Source: Heracleum sosnowskyi | Lineage: Eukaryota; Streptophyta; Magnoliopsida; Apiales; Apiaceae | Direction of reading: 5' to 3' | NCBI GenBank assembly: GCA_030848705.1 | Contig: CM061239.1 | Location: 90,192,363 to 90,256,362, forward strand | Length of the DNA stretch: 64,000 nt | Shown here: positions 22,669 to 32,827 of the stretch, piece by piece | Position numbering within the stretch: position 1 is the stretch's first letter | Layout of the letters: every line of letters begins with the position of its first letter | Program-made: the position numbers and the translations under genes | Notes under the pieces: generated by a model | What the model was told of the DNA's origin: nothing | Databases searched by the model: none | What the model saw: only the letters and a program-made list of their open reading frames with translations

Positions 22669-22847
22669 GCTGGTATCTGTTTTTTTTTTTTTTTTTTTAT
22701 AACTAATTAGGCTTATATGCCTTTACATGTGAGTATCTGTTCTCAGAAATCTCGGGGTGAGCGAGAATTGAATCCAGGACCTGGGACGATAAGAGATAAG
22801 CTCTTATCACTTGAGCTATCTCATCGCGCTCGCTGGTATCTGTTTTT
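22669..22847 (-). mobile_element. tRNA-derived SINE with 16-bp target duplication
   Basis: GCTGGTATCTGTTTTT occurs at 22669-22684 and again at 22832-22847. Between them, on the minus strand, is a ~130-bp body starting GAGCGCGATGAGATAGCTCA. It has an A-box-like TAGCTCAAGTGATAAGAG, a weak B-box-like GGATTCAATTCTC, and an A-rich tail (T run on plus at 22680-22698). Head, tail and long direct repeats together define a SINE inserted by target-primed reverse transcription. Confidence 0.85.
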
Positions 22848-23048
22848 ATTTAACTAGCTTTATAACCTGTGCGAGGTATATACATGCTCTAGACTCACAT
22901 GTTACTAAAGTGTGTACATATTGTATTGTAAAATGCAATTTCTTCCATTTTGTACATGAACTTTTCGTGCTAATGAATAACGTTAGCTAGTGATATACCT
23001 TGAAAACGTTTTAAAGTTTTGAATTCTACACTAAGCATAGACATTTAT

Positions 23049-25170
23049 TGGTTTGGCAAGATGCAGTTAGTGATAAACGGCAAGTTTATGTAGATATTGT
23101 TTAAATACTACTATTAAAATTATGTTTTTAGTCCTACATACGGGCATGCTCTAGATACGAATATATTTTTTATTCTTTTTTCAAAATATATTACTCCCTC
23201 CATCCCCGTGAATTCTATACACTGGGATTGGGCACGTAGACTAAGAAAAGATATAAAAAAAGAGTAAAATTAGATGAAAAGTGAGTAAAGTGGTGGGACC
23301 TATCAATATTTAATAATAGATTTGAGATAGTGGAGGAAGTAGTGGGTGTAATAGTGATTTATATTGTTATAGAATAGAGATAGTGGAGAAAGTAGTGGGT
23401 GTAATAGTGTTTTATATTATTAAAAGTTACTATTTTTGGAATGTATAGAAATGAATGGGACATCCCAAAATGGAAAGTGTATAGAAATGAATGGGACGGA
23501 GGAAGTATACACCTAAACCTTAAATGTGCGCTAAATCAATTATATGATAGTTAATATTGACATCAGTATTGTTGTAAAGTTAACGATCCCCTAATTTGTT
23601 GAAGTGTTATGCTTATATATATATAAATTTGATAATTGTAGTTTCTATCTGAGTTTAAGCTTAATAGCAGATATATTGAATTCGATAATTGTACAATTGT
23701 GGATATACTTTATTTTATAAAACAATTACCTATATATCTCAAAAAGTTGGTAAATTGATTCGTGATAAGTTACTCGCTTTATCTTACAATTGCCACTTTA
23801 CACAAATAATTTAACATTTAATACTTTTAATATTTTATCATAAATATTTGAAAATTTTAAACCGATATTAGTTTATATTTGATTTAGTCATACGATGACA
23901 ACCTCAATTTTCTTGTAAAAGCCTCATACAATTTTTTTTAATAGTATACAAAGAGAAAAATCTTTTCAAGTTTTCAGGTTATATACTTTGGTTCAATAAT
24001 TTATATACTGGTTTGTCAAGATCCAGTTAGCAATACATGACAAGTTTATGCATATATTGTTTAAACATTGCCATTAAAATTATGTTTTTAGTCCTACGTA
24101 CAGGCATGCTCTATATACGAACATATTTTTTTCTTTTTTTCAAAATATATTGTATATCTAAACGTTAAATGTGCGATAAATCAACTATATGATAGTTATT
24201 ATTGACATCAGTATTTTTGTGAAGTTAACGATCCCCTAATTTGTTAAAGTGTTATGCTTATATATATGATAATTGTAATCTCCATCCAAGTTTAAGCTTA
24301 ATAGCAGACATATTGAATTCGATAATTGTACAATTGTTGACATGCTTTATTTTAGAAAACTATTATTTTTATCTCTCAAATATTGGTAAATTGATTCGTG
24401 ATAAGTTACTCGTTTTACCTTACAATTTTCACTTTGCACAAATAATTTAACATTAAATACTTTTAATATTTTATCATAAATATTCGAAAATTTTAAACCG
24501 ATATTAGTTTATATTTGATTTAGTACGATGACAACCTCAACTTTCTTGTAAAAGCCTCTTACAAAAACTTTTTTATTAGTATACAAAGAGAAAAATCTTT
24601 TCCAGTTTTCAGATTCAATACTTTATTAACTGGTTTGGCAAGATCCAGTTAGTGATAAACGACAAGTTTATGCAGATATTGTTTAAACACTGCCATTAGA
24701 ATTATGTTTTTAGTCCTACGTACGGGCATGCTCTAGATACAAATATATTTTTTATTCCTTTTTTTCAAAATATATCGTATATGTAAACGTTAAATGTGCG
24801 ATAAATCAATTATTTGATAGTTAATATTATACGAAGTAAACGATCTGCTTCATGCTTATATATATAAACATTCGATAATTGTAATCTCCATCCGAGTTTA
24901 AACTTAATAGCAAACTATTACTTATATCTCTCAAAAAGTCGGTAAATTGATTATTGATAAGTTACTCGCTTTACCTTACAATTATCACTTGACACAAATA
25001 ATTTAATATTTTAAAATAAATATTCAAAAATTTTAAACAAATATTAGTTTATATTTGATTTAGTCATACGATGACAACCTCAACTTTCTTCTAAAATTAT
25101 GCTACAAAAACCTTTTGATTAGTATATAAAGAGAAAAATCTTTTACAGTTTTCAAGTTCAGTACTTTATA
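23049..25170. repeat. Three-copy tandem repeat of a ~0.6-kb unit
   Basis: Units begin with TGGTTTG(G/T)CAAGAT at 23049, 24009 and 24631. They share blocks such as TTTTTAGTCCTACGTACGGG, AATGTGCGATAAATCAA, GATAAGTTACTCG and ATACGATGACAACCTCAA. Unit 1 is longer because of a MITE insertion; unit 3 is shorter, with small deletions. No coding potential is seen. Confidence 0.88.
23195..23505. mobile_element. Stowaway-type MITE
   Basis: It begins CTCCCTCCATCCCC and ends GGGACGGAGGAAG, the well-known Stowaway terminal inverted repeat, flanked by TA on both sides (23193-23194, 23506-23507). It is 311 bp with no ORF. It holds an internal direct repeat built on GATAGTGGAGGAAGTAGTGG. The sister repeat units at ~24150 and ~24780 show the site without the insertion. 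Confidence 0.93.
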
Positions 25171-25580
25171 GATTAATAGTGTAGTTTTCGAAAATAATCA
25201 ACATGTAAATTTTATTTATTGAAGACGAAAATTTAAAAAATAGATCTGCAATTATAATTTGTTAATGTCTAATAATGAAAAAGATTTAAATGTAAAATAA
25301 TAGATAAAATTCGTTTTATGCTTATTGCATATGATAATATAATTAGAAAAGAGTAAATATGTTGATAGTTTTAAATTTTAAATTAAATATTAAAGAAAAA
25401 TATAGCAAGTGATATTTGGTTGACATTAAAAAATTTCAATATTGTAGTAGTAACAGATGTTAATATCGAATTTGTATTATAAAGATTATTGGTACTACTC
25501 TCAAAAAATATTAAGAAACATAGAACAAGTGATTTTCGTGAATATGAGGTTAATGATTTTTAAGTTGTTATTCAAGTGTT

Positions 25581-25645
25581 GGGATGGTGTAGTGGATACA
25601 TATGTACACAGTTGTCACACCTTGGTCCTAGGTTTGATTCTCATC
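25581..25645 (+). mobile_element. tRNA-like SINE head, probable
   Basis: GGGATGGTGTAGTGGATACA resembles a tRNA A-box region and GGTTTGATTCTC, 40 bp later, a B box. It runs into AT-rich DNA with no clear tail or target duplication. It could be a SINE head or a decayed tRNA-related sequence. It is not a folded, functional tRNA gene as far as I can see. Confidence 0.45.
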
Positions 25646-26260
25646 AAGAACAAATTTTTTATCATTAATATAAGAGGGGTAATTTAGTAATTTCAAGATG
25701 ATTAAATTGTCTCATTAAACTCTCTACTTGCTCTATTATATATATAATAGATAGATGTTAATGTTGTGCAACACATCAGTGGTCACTTTCTCATATACGT
25801 GTTTTAGTTTCATTTTTAAAGAAAAATATTTTAACATCGCTGGTCTGGTAGATATCCTTCTTGTCTCCATTAGGCAAAATTGACAGACTTTATACTTTAA
25901 CTGAGTTTGTAGAAATGATCAAATTCGTGCTTTTCCTTGTTAAAATATTAGGAATTTCCTTTGAGATCGAGTCTACTTCTAAAAGTTAATTTTACATTTT
26001 TCTAAAAAAAATGCTAAGCATCCCAAAATTTATATTAAAATATTTTCTAAATGCTAATGTGGCATACTAATTAATAATTGATAATTTTTCTGATAATAAT
26101 AAGAAATTAAGCACGTATATATATGCGTCCAAAAATTAAAACCCGTAATATATAACACGCGTCATTTGAAAAACAATTTGGAGTACTTAACACCATTCTT
26201 TATCTAATCACGTTTACTTTCAAATTTATTGTGTAATTTTAAAAGAAAAAATATACACAT

Positions 26261-26382
26261 AATTTATATTGCTTTTTATAAAATTATATTGCTTTTTATA
26301 AAATTATATTGCTTTTTATAAAATTATATTGCTAAAATAAACTAATAATTACCAATAAATTATATTGCTTTTTATAAAATTT
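26261..26382. repeat. 20-bp AT-rich tandem repeat
   Basis: Unit AAATTATATTGCTTTTTATA is repeated about three and a half times at 26261-26334, with a further copy at 26358-26382. Confidence 0.88.
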
Positions 26383-26525
26383 AATAATTAACACATAATT
26401 TATCATATTAATTAAATATAAACAATAATTTTAGAACAAACAAAATTGAAAATAGTACACAATAAAACTGAAACGGAGTTAATAATAAATAATAAATTTA
26501 AAAATTAAATTTGGTCGTAAACTTA

Positions 26526-27006
26526 GGTGTGTGCTAAAATCGGATCAGATATCCGGTTTTTCGGAATTTGAAAAATCTATTCCGATTTCGAATCCGGTTT
26601 AACCGAATATCAACCGGATCGGAAATCGGATAATCTGGATCCGAATTAATTAATTAAAATATATTTTAAGTTGTAAAAAAATAATGAATTTTAATATATT
26701 TTGATAGGTTATCGTTAAATTTACAAATTTTAAATTGATTAATAATATTTTAGACATCAAAATCTCATATATTAGCATTTATAAATTTATTTATTTTCCT
26801 AATTTTTATTTTAACCCATCAAATTATCATTCATTTGTTTAATATGTACTTCTACGTACTTTTTTAGAGATATTAATAGCATATTCACTCTAGAATTTAT
26901 TTTATTAAATGAAATAATAATATTAAACGAGAACACTATTTCATTAACTTTGTTCTAAAATTTTATTAATTAAGATTACGAAGTTTTTCACGTACAAATA
27001 TATGGT
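26526..27006. mobile_element. Left half of a non-autonomous DNA transposon split by gypsy B
   Basis: It starts GGTGTGTGCTAAAATCGGAT, followed by repeated GGATC/GATCC and CCGGTTT words. The partner end is at 51493, beyond gypsy B, and reads GGGTGAGCATAAAAATCC on the minus strand. This is a widespread plant class with GGGTGAGCAAAAA-like ends; superfamily not assigned. Positions 27002-27006 (ATGGT) are the gypsy B target duplication. Confidence 0.6.
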
Positions 27007-27511
27007 TGTTATGGATTAAAAAACGTACTTGGATATTAATTGCTAGGATTAATGAGCTTTCGAGCTTTAATGGCTGCACTTGTGTTTCGAGACTAAATCG
27101 GTCCTCACAAGATGCCTACGTATCTCAATTAATGCTGAGAATCAAGCCAAAGATGTAGTTCTGATTGTAGGATCAGGGACCTTATATAGGCGTCTGGAGC
27201 CTAGTATTTATGTTATGTTTAGGAGTCTTAGCGATTAAGTCTCCTTTTTGATGTTGGATAAACATCGTATTTCTTGCTGAAGAATTTGTTTCCTTGTCGA
27301 TAAAGACTATGACTCATTAATTGTCTTTAATTGGGATTCTGGATCCTTCTTTGACCAATTTGCCATAATTTGGACTCTTTTCATGAGCTGTATATTTTCC
27401 CTATTTATTAATTACGAAATTAATAAATAATCAGGGATTTGGGCATTAAATATCGAGCCTTTTCATTGGACCGTCAATTATATTTCTATAATTATTTTTC
27501 TGTCCATATCA
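27007..27511 (-). repeat. 3' LTR of gypsy B
   Basis: On plus it reads TGTTATGGATT...CCATATCA, almost identical to 50580-51083. The TATA box is at about 27180-27188 (minus). Confidence 0.94.
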
Positions 27512-27532
27512 TTTGCCCCCCAACTTTTGGGA
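27512..27532 (-). other. Polypurine tract of gypsy B
   Basis: The minus strand reads AAAAGTTGGGGGGCAAA directly before the 3' LTR. Confidence 0.8.
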
Positions 27533-27597
27533 AAATCTCACCTGGGGTTTTCGTAGAAGTTATAGTGTATTTTTCCCAAAATTTTCCATTTTTAAGG

Positions 27598-28640
27598 GCA
27601 TTTTTGACCTCAAATTAGGTCATTTTCGACTAGGAATTCAAACTGAAATAGTACAATTTCGACCAGGAATTCGACCTGGGAGTCAGTACAATTTCGACCA
27701 GGAATTTGACCTGGAAGTCAGTACGATTTCGACCAGGAATTCGACCTGGAAGTCAGTACAATTTCGACTAGGAACAGCTGTGAGGTCGAAGTTATCGACC
27801 AGGATATCCAAGTCATTTTCGACCTCACCTGTTCGACCTCGTTTCAATATATATTCGACCTCGATTTGTTGTGAGGTCGAAGTAGTCGACTTCACTTCGA
27901 AGGCCGTTTTCGACCTCGATGTGTCGACCTCAATTAGCCATTTTTTGACCAGGATTTCCTAGGTCCTTTTCGATCAGGACCATTCGACCTCGATTTCGAC
28001 TTTAATTAGCCATTTTTCGACTAGGATTCTATGATTTCCTGGCTTTATTTTGGTACGAGGTCGTATAATACGACCTCGATTTCCAATGTATTTTTGATCT
28101 CGTTTGTTCGATCTCGATCCAATATATCTTCGACCTCGATTGGTTGTGAGGTCGAAGCTGTCGACTTCAATTCGTAGGACTTTTTCGACCTCGACGTGTC
28201 GACCTCGTTTCCATGTGTTTTCGACCAGGATTGTCCTAGGTCATTTTAAACTTTGATCTCTAGGTCTTTTTCGACCTCATTCTTTCGACCTCGAATCCTT
28301 CTGTTTTTCGACCTCATTTCAGTGTGAGGTCGTGGGACACGAACTTGATTTATAGTTTATTTTCGATCTCAATCAATCGATTTCGATCTAAGGTTTTTTC
28401 GACCTCGTATTTCCAATTTTTGATTTGCTTTTGGTGCGAAGTCGATGGACACGACCTCAATTTTGTGTGTATTTTCGACTTGGGTCGTACGACCTCTATT
28501 TAGGGTTTTTTCGACCTTAAATCTTTAATTTTTGAGTTTATTTGGGAGTGAGGTCGTTGGATACGACCTCGTTTTCCATATACTTTCGACTTCAAGCCTT
28601 CGATGTCGATCAAGGGTCTTTTCGACCTCGATTTTTTATC
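27598..28640. repeat. Dense TTCGACCTCGA motif block of gypsy B
   Basis: About one kilobase with dozens of TTTTCGACC, TTCGACCTCGATT and GAGGTCGAA words in both orientations. At 27651-27775 they form a regular 35-bp tandem array (units start 27651, 27686, 27721, 27756). Translation gives only low-complexity peptides. The block lies between the PPT and the start of the opposite-strand ORF. Confidence 0.9.
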
Positions 28641-29162
28641 ATTGCCTTGGTTTTATTTGAAGCTTAATTAGCCCAATTTTTAATTTGGACTTAAATTATT
28701 TGGGCCTCATTGGGCCTTTCTTATTTTGGGATTCGAATTTGCCTGATACTTAATTTATTTGGGTTTTTGCCTTTGTAATCCATAAATGGATTTTATGGGC
28801 CTTACTGGCTATAGACGGTTGCCCTTCCTTAACTGGTAGGGTTTCCAGTCACTTTGTTTAGAAAAGAGTGATTTTTCACTCTTTTCTTCACTTCATACTT
28901 CTTTCTTTCCGAAAATTTCTCTCTAGTCTTCTTAGCTTTTCTCTCTTTTATTCCGTGGTAAGGCGATTTCCGGCGAGCTTTTGTACGGTGGTGTTCTTCT
29001 TTTTCTGGGATCAATCTTCATCCCTCGAATATTTCTGGGTTTTCACCTTCATCCCTTGAAGATTTCTGGGTTTCTTTGAAGATTTCCTGGGAATTTCTTT
29101 GAAGATTTGAAGATTTGAAGATTTTTCTGGGATTTCTCTTGAAGGTTTGAAGGTTTGAAGAT
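28641..29162 (+). promoter_or_regulatory. Candidate promoter and leader of the gypsy B antisense ORF
   Basis: On the plus strand there are site-II-like TGGGCC boxes (about 28700 and 28711, with a further TGGGCC near 28796). A telo-box TAGGGTTT follows near 28847, then a CT-rich stretch (28885-28960) typical of plant leaders, then GAAGATTT repeats up to the ATG at 29169. Site II plus telo-box is a known pairing in promoters of highly expressed plant genes. No clear TATA box is seen. Function is inferred. Confidence 0.45.
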
Positions 29163-30309
29163 TTGAAGATGTCTGACAAAACTGCTCAACGCCTTCAGAA
29201 AATGAACAAAGCTTCTAAGAAAGGTATCATCATTCGTTCTTCTCATATGTCACTTCAAGAAATGATTTTAGAACGTAGTGATGAATATCCTTCTGTGTCC
29301 CACTTAGATTCTTTTTACTGCAGTAATAAGTTTCACGAAATTGATAAAATAAGGGACTATAATAAGATGTATAGGATTAAGTCCCCCTATAGGTTAGTTC
29401 CAGCCGGCCCAGGGGACCGTTCTTGCTATTGGAGTCCTGATGCTTTATGCATTTATAAGGATGCCATTGTCGCGGGACTCAGGTTCCCTTTCCATGAGTT
29501 TATTCCCAGGCTTTTGGCTGATGTTGGGATTAACCCTTGCCAACTTCCTCCAAACGCCTGGAGAATCATTATATGTTTCATTGTTCTTTGTTTGAAGAAC
29601 AATTTTCCTTTATCTGTAGCTTTGTTTAGGAGAATTTTCCAGTTTAAGAATAGTTCAGCTGTTACTTTGGGTTGGGTTTATATCAACCACCGTCCTTCCA
29701 CTCCCCCCATATTTCACCCCAAATCCATTCCAGATAATAACCCCAAATGGAAAGAAGAGTTTATGTATTTGATTTGGGAAGGAGGGGATTGGGGCACCCT
29801 TTTCCGTAGCTCCTTTAGTAGGGTTTCAGATGGTAGTCCTAGTAATATCATCCTGAATGATGAGGAGGCCCATGCATATGCTGAGCTCACAAAGGATGAT
29901 TATGCCACAATGGCTTGGGTGCTCCTGGACGAGTTCCAGCTTAATTCCTTGGGGCTTTCAAACGTTTCTGATAAGGGTAATTCTCACATCATATTTTCCT
30001 TTGTTTATTTAAATTATCTTATACCAACTGTTTCTTTCCTTGTGTTTTTTTACAGCTGCGGTCTTTATCAATAAGACCAACGAGCCCGAAGATGGGGAGA
30101 CAGCAAGGATGAAGAGGGCACGTTTGGGAGGGAAGGACCCTCGTGCTTCCAGCGTTCCAGCTTTTATAAGGCCCCATGTGGACCTTACCGAGGAGGTGGA
30201 GGGGCCTTCATCGGCCAAGAGTGCAGTTTGGCGCCCCAAATGGGGTCTTAGGAAGAAGGACACTGTGGTGGGAGTGTCCAAGCACGCTGTGGAGTGGTCT
30301 TATTGTTAG
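29163..30309 (+). CDS. gypsy B antisense ORF, exons 1-2 (putative gypsy-type transposase family)
   Basis: Opposite in strand to gag-pol. The open frame begins at 29163; the first ATG is at 29169. Exon 1 runs to 29976, a 79-bp intron (GT at 29977, poly-T then CAG ending 30055) follows, and exon 2 continues in frame from 30056. The core has YWSPDALCIYKDAIVAGLRF, ISPCQL-like NPCQLPPNAWR and WKEEFMYLIWEG, matching the plant domain annotated as putative gypsy-type transposase (Transposase_28), known from Tat-lineage elements such as Grande. Biochemical function is unknown; it is not a DDE transposase by anything visible. The coding sequence is interrupted at codon WSY by insertion of copia C (30304) and resumes at 43922. 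With both introns and C set aside, the frame is unbroken, about 560 residues. Confidence 0.8.
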
Positions 30310-31412
30310 GTCCAAAGTGTCGTAGAAGGGGGGGTTGAATACGATACTCACAAATAATTCAATTTCGTTCGCGGATAAATCATTCAGTTCTATAACGAAA
30401 TCAAACACACCAAACCAAATCAAGTTTCGGGGAATATATCTTTTTATAAATATAAACCTCGAGGGGTGCTACAATTTCTAATCCGTAGATTAGCTTCAAT
30501 GAGTTCTAGGTTATTCACAATCAATACAATGATCAAGTTCAGAGCAATATTAATTTCTTCTGTAATTTCTCTGGCTCAAACTTTCTCTTAGTAATTGCTA
30601 CTGTGAAAAATAACCTCGACTGAAGAAGACACTCTTCCTCTGTTGTAATTGTAGACTTTGATTTGAAAACTATCGAACCAAACTTGTAGAAACAATCTTG
30701 GCCGTCCATCTTCAAAATCAACCTGACATACAAACACTTTTCCACCTGCTCCTCAATTAGAAAACTATCGAATTTATAAAAGTAATTCACCATTCGATAG
30801 TTTTAAATAAAAACTATCGAAGTGCCAATTACTTTATAAATGAATTAAGATAGAATTCTTGAATCACATTCGATGGTTTTCTAAATAGAGAAACCATCGA
30901 GCCATTTTCTTTGACTTGATCTTTTTACTAAATCTTCTGAGCTCCAGGGTGTTTCAGTTTTAGACTGTATCAATTTCTTCTGAGACGATAAAACAACTTG
31001 ATCTTTTTAGTGCCGTCACCTAGTGCAACTGGTCTGGTTCACAGATGAATAACACTTGATCAATTCTTCTTTTATGTCTTCAATTCAATGCTGCTGATAA
31101 GTCCTTTGTCGTTCTGGTTGCTTCATTTAAATCATTGGAATCCCGTGGTACTTAACCCTAAATCATTCACATACTGCTGTCATCTTGAAAGTCTTGTTTC
31201 TTTTGTTGTCACTGAGGCTTGAACATTTTCATGAACTTCTTTCCGTGACCTGTTTACGGACTTCAAGAATACATAACGTATTTTGATTTTTTGAGTTTAC
31301 CTTTTCTTCTTTGATTCTGGATTCCCGTGCTTCTGTTAATACTATTGTCTGTCTTGTCCTTTGTTGAGTTGTAGTTATCTCTTTTACATCTTATGTTACA
31401 TTATGCTTTACA
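30304..31412 (-). repeat. 3' LTR of copia C
   Basis: Matches 42803-43916 with a few substitutions and a shorter G run (7 versus about 11). It ends TGCTTTACA. It carries inverted pairs of the C word at 30794-30822 and 30869-30900. The minus-strand TATA-like TTTATAAAAAG is near 30442-30452. Confidence 0.93.
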
Positions 31413-31645
31413 ATCTCCCCTATTTGATTGGATAGAGTTCGACAAGCAAATACTTCGAGGATAACTCAACTAACTAAGGAAACATTAAACTAATTAAAGT
31501 AAGACAGCGTAATAATATTAAATGCATTCTGGATCAAATATATATACATTTCCAGATTTCATAAATCAAAAAACAATAAAACTTTATACAATGAAGTTGC
31601 TCCTCTAGTCTGAGCTGATAGTTCTTTTGTTCTTTGCTTCAATCT
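31413..31645 (-). other. Polypurine tract and 3' tract of copia C
   Basis: The minus strand reads CAAATAGGGGAGAT directly before the 3' LTR (31413-31426). The rest up to the ORF stop is non-coding. Confidence 0.75.
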
Positions 31646-32827
31646 TCAGTCCATTCCAATCTCACCTTCTTCAATCATTGGATCGGAGTTAGCAGCTTGA
31701 TAATCAATCACTGACAGATAGTGCAGTGGTTCTCCAGGTTTAAGGATTGCTCCTTGGATGTGTCTTCCAATAAATTCAACCTCTTGACCCACTCCAGCCC
31801 ATAACCATGCAATGTTAACATCTTTCTTGTTTAGCTTTGGCATGTTTGGTAATCTGGTATGCACTTCCAATCCTCTTTCCACTCTTTTCCTATAGTAAGG
31901 AACATTCTCCATTAGAAATCTTCTCAGAGTGTCTGCTGCTTTGTTCTTCTCCGTTGATGTGAATCCAGTGGATCTAAGATACTTCTCAACTGATATTAGA
32001 TAGTTGCTTGGATAGTCTCTCAGTTTGTCCTCAGCCAAATAGCAGATTCTGAACAAGTCATTCGTCATGAATCTAACCATTGGGGGATCTTCAGTAATCT
32101 CTGGACCGACTTTCATCAAGATCTCCTTAACATGCTCACGAAGCAGTTCATTTAGCCTTGTCGTCCTTTGAATCTTGATGAGAATAACCTGCAACTCTAT
32201 GTATGTCCTCTGTTCTAAAAACTTAGTGGAAATCACAAATGTACCTTTCTCCAGAAAATTTATCAATAAGCTCCAGGCACCATTTGCTTTAACCCCAGCT
32301 TTCAGAAAGATCATAGAGTTTCTCAATGCTTTGAAGTAAGTCTGATCTTCAAGATTGGCATTTCTGATATCCTGAATGATAACTTCCACCTCAGCATTGT
32401 CGTTGACTTCTAATCCGTCTTCAACTCCGCAAAAGGTTTTATAAGCCATCTCCCATTCATTACCTTCTTTCTTTGCCAGATCTATCATCTTCTTCCTCCT
32501 CACTTCATTATACACCTTGAATCTCTTCAGTTTTTCACTCCTCAGAATTGCTTGTTGTTTCTCTTTCTCAGCTTGCCTGGCATCTACTGCAGCTCTCTGA
32601 GCTCTTATTGCTTCCAAGGCAGCTTCTTCTTCAGGTGATAGAGAATTTGCTTCTTCTTCCATAATATCCTCCCATATTGGATGTTCAACGGGCTCTGGAT
32701 AATATGTCTCATGCTCCTCCTCAATTGGTTGCTCTTGCATGACCTCAAATTCCTCTTCACTCTTCTCTTCTTCCTGTACAAGTTCTTCTATCCAGTACTG
32801 TCTGATTGGAATAGCTTCAACTGTTTC
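31646..32827 (-). CDS. copia C post-pol ORF, part after the amber codon
   Basis: Same frame as the 873-residue part upstream and separated from it by one TAG (32828-32830). The frame is open for about 394 codons, the first ATG at 32740. The start is acidic (EEEHETYYPEPVEHP), then a basic coiled-coil-like stretch (EEEAALEAIRAQRAAVDARQ), then a folded-looking helical region without a motif I recognise, ending SDPMIEEGEIGMD. No signal peptide or membrane segment is seen. Either it is translated by readthrough of the TAG or it is the tail of a protein broken by a nonsense mutation. Element F has a TAG at a comparable place. Confidence 0.65.
   Translation of the reverse strand, partial: ETVEAIPIRQYWIEELVQEEEKSEEEFEVMQEQPIEEEHETYYPEPVEHPIWEDIMEEEANSLSPEEEAALEAIRAQRAAVDARQAEKEKQQAILRSEKLKRFKVYNEVRRKKMIDLAKKEGNEWEMAYKTFCGVEDGLEVNDNAEVEVIIQDIRNANLEDQTYFKALRNSMIFLKAGVKANGAWSLLINFLEKGTFVISTKFLEQRTYIELQVILIKIQRTTRLNELLREHVKEILMKVGPEITEDPPMVRFMTNDLFRICYLAEDKLRDYPSNYLISVEKYLRSTGFTSTEKNKAADTLRRFLMENVPYYRKRVERGLEVHTRLPNMPKLNKKDVNIAWLWAGVGQEVEFIGRHIQGAILKPGEPLHYLSVIDYQAANSDPMIEEGEIGMD

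Larger units (their letters stand above)
25171..26525. other. AT-rich intergenic DNA
   Basis: Apart from the SINE-like head at 25581 and the 20-bp repeat array at 26261 I see nothing recognisable. Confidence 0.6.

Noticed and set aside
22760..22831. Functional tRNA gene on the minus strand
   Set aside because: A and B boxes are degenerate, there is no cloverleaf that I can trace, and the SINE structure explains it.
27651..27775. CRISPR-like regular repeat
   Set aside because: Units are contiguous with no spacers, and this is plant DNA.
27513..27962. 149-codon ORF in the gypsy B motif block
   Set aside because: It reads the 35-bp array and gives a low-complexity peptide; it starts inside the PPT.
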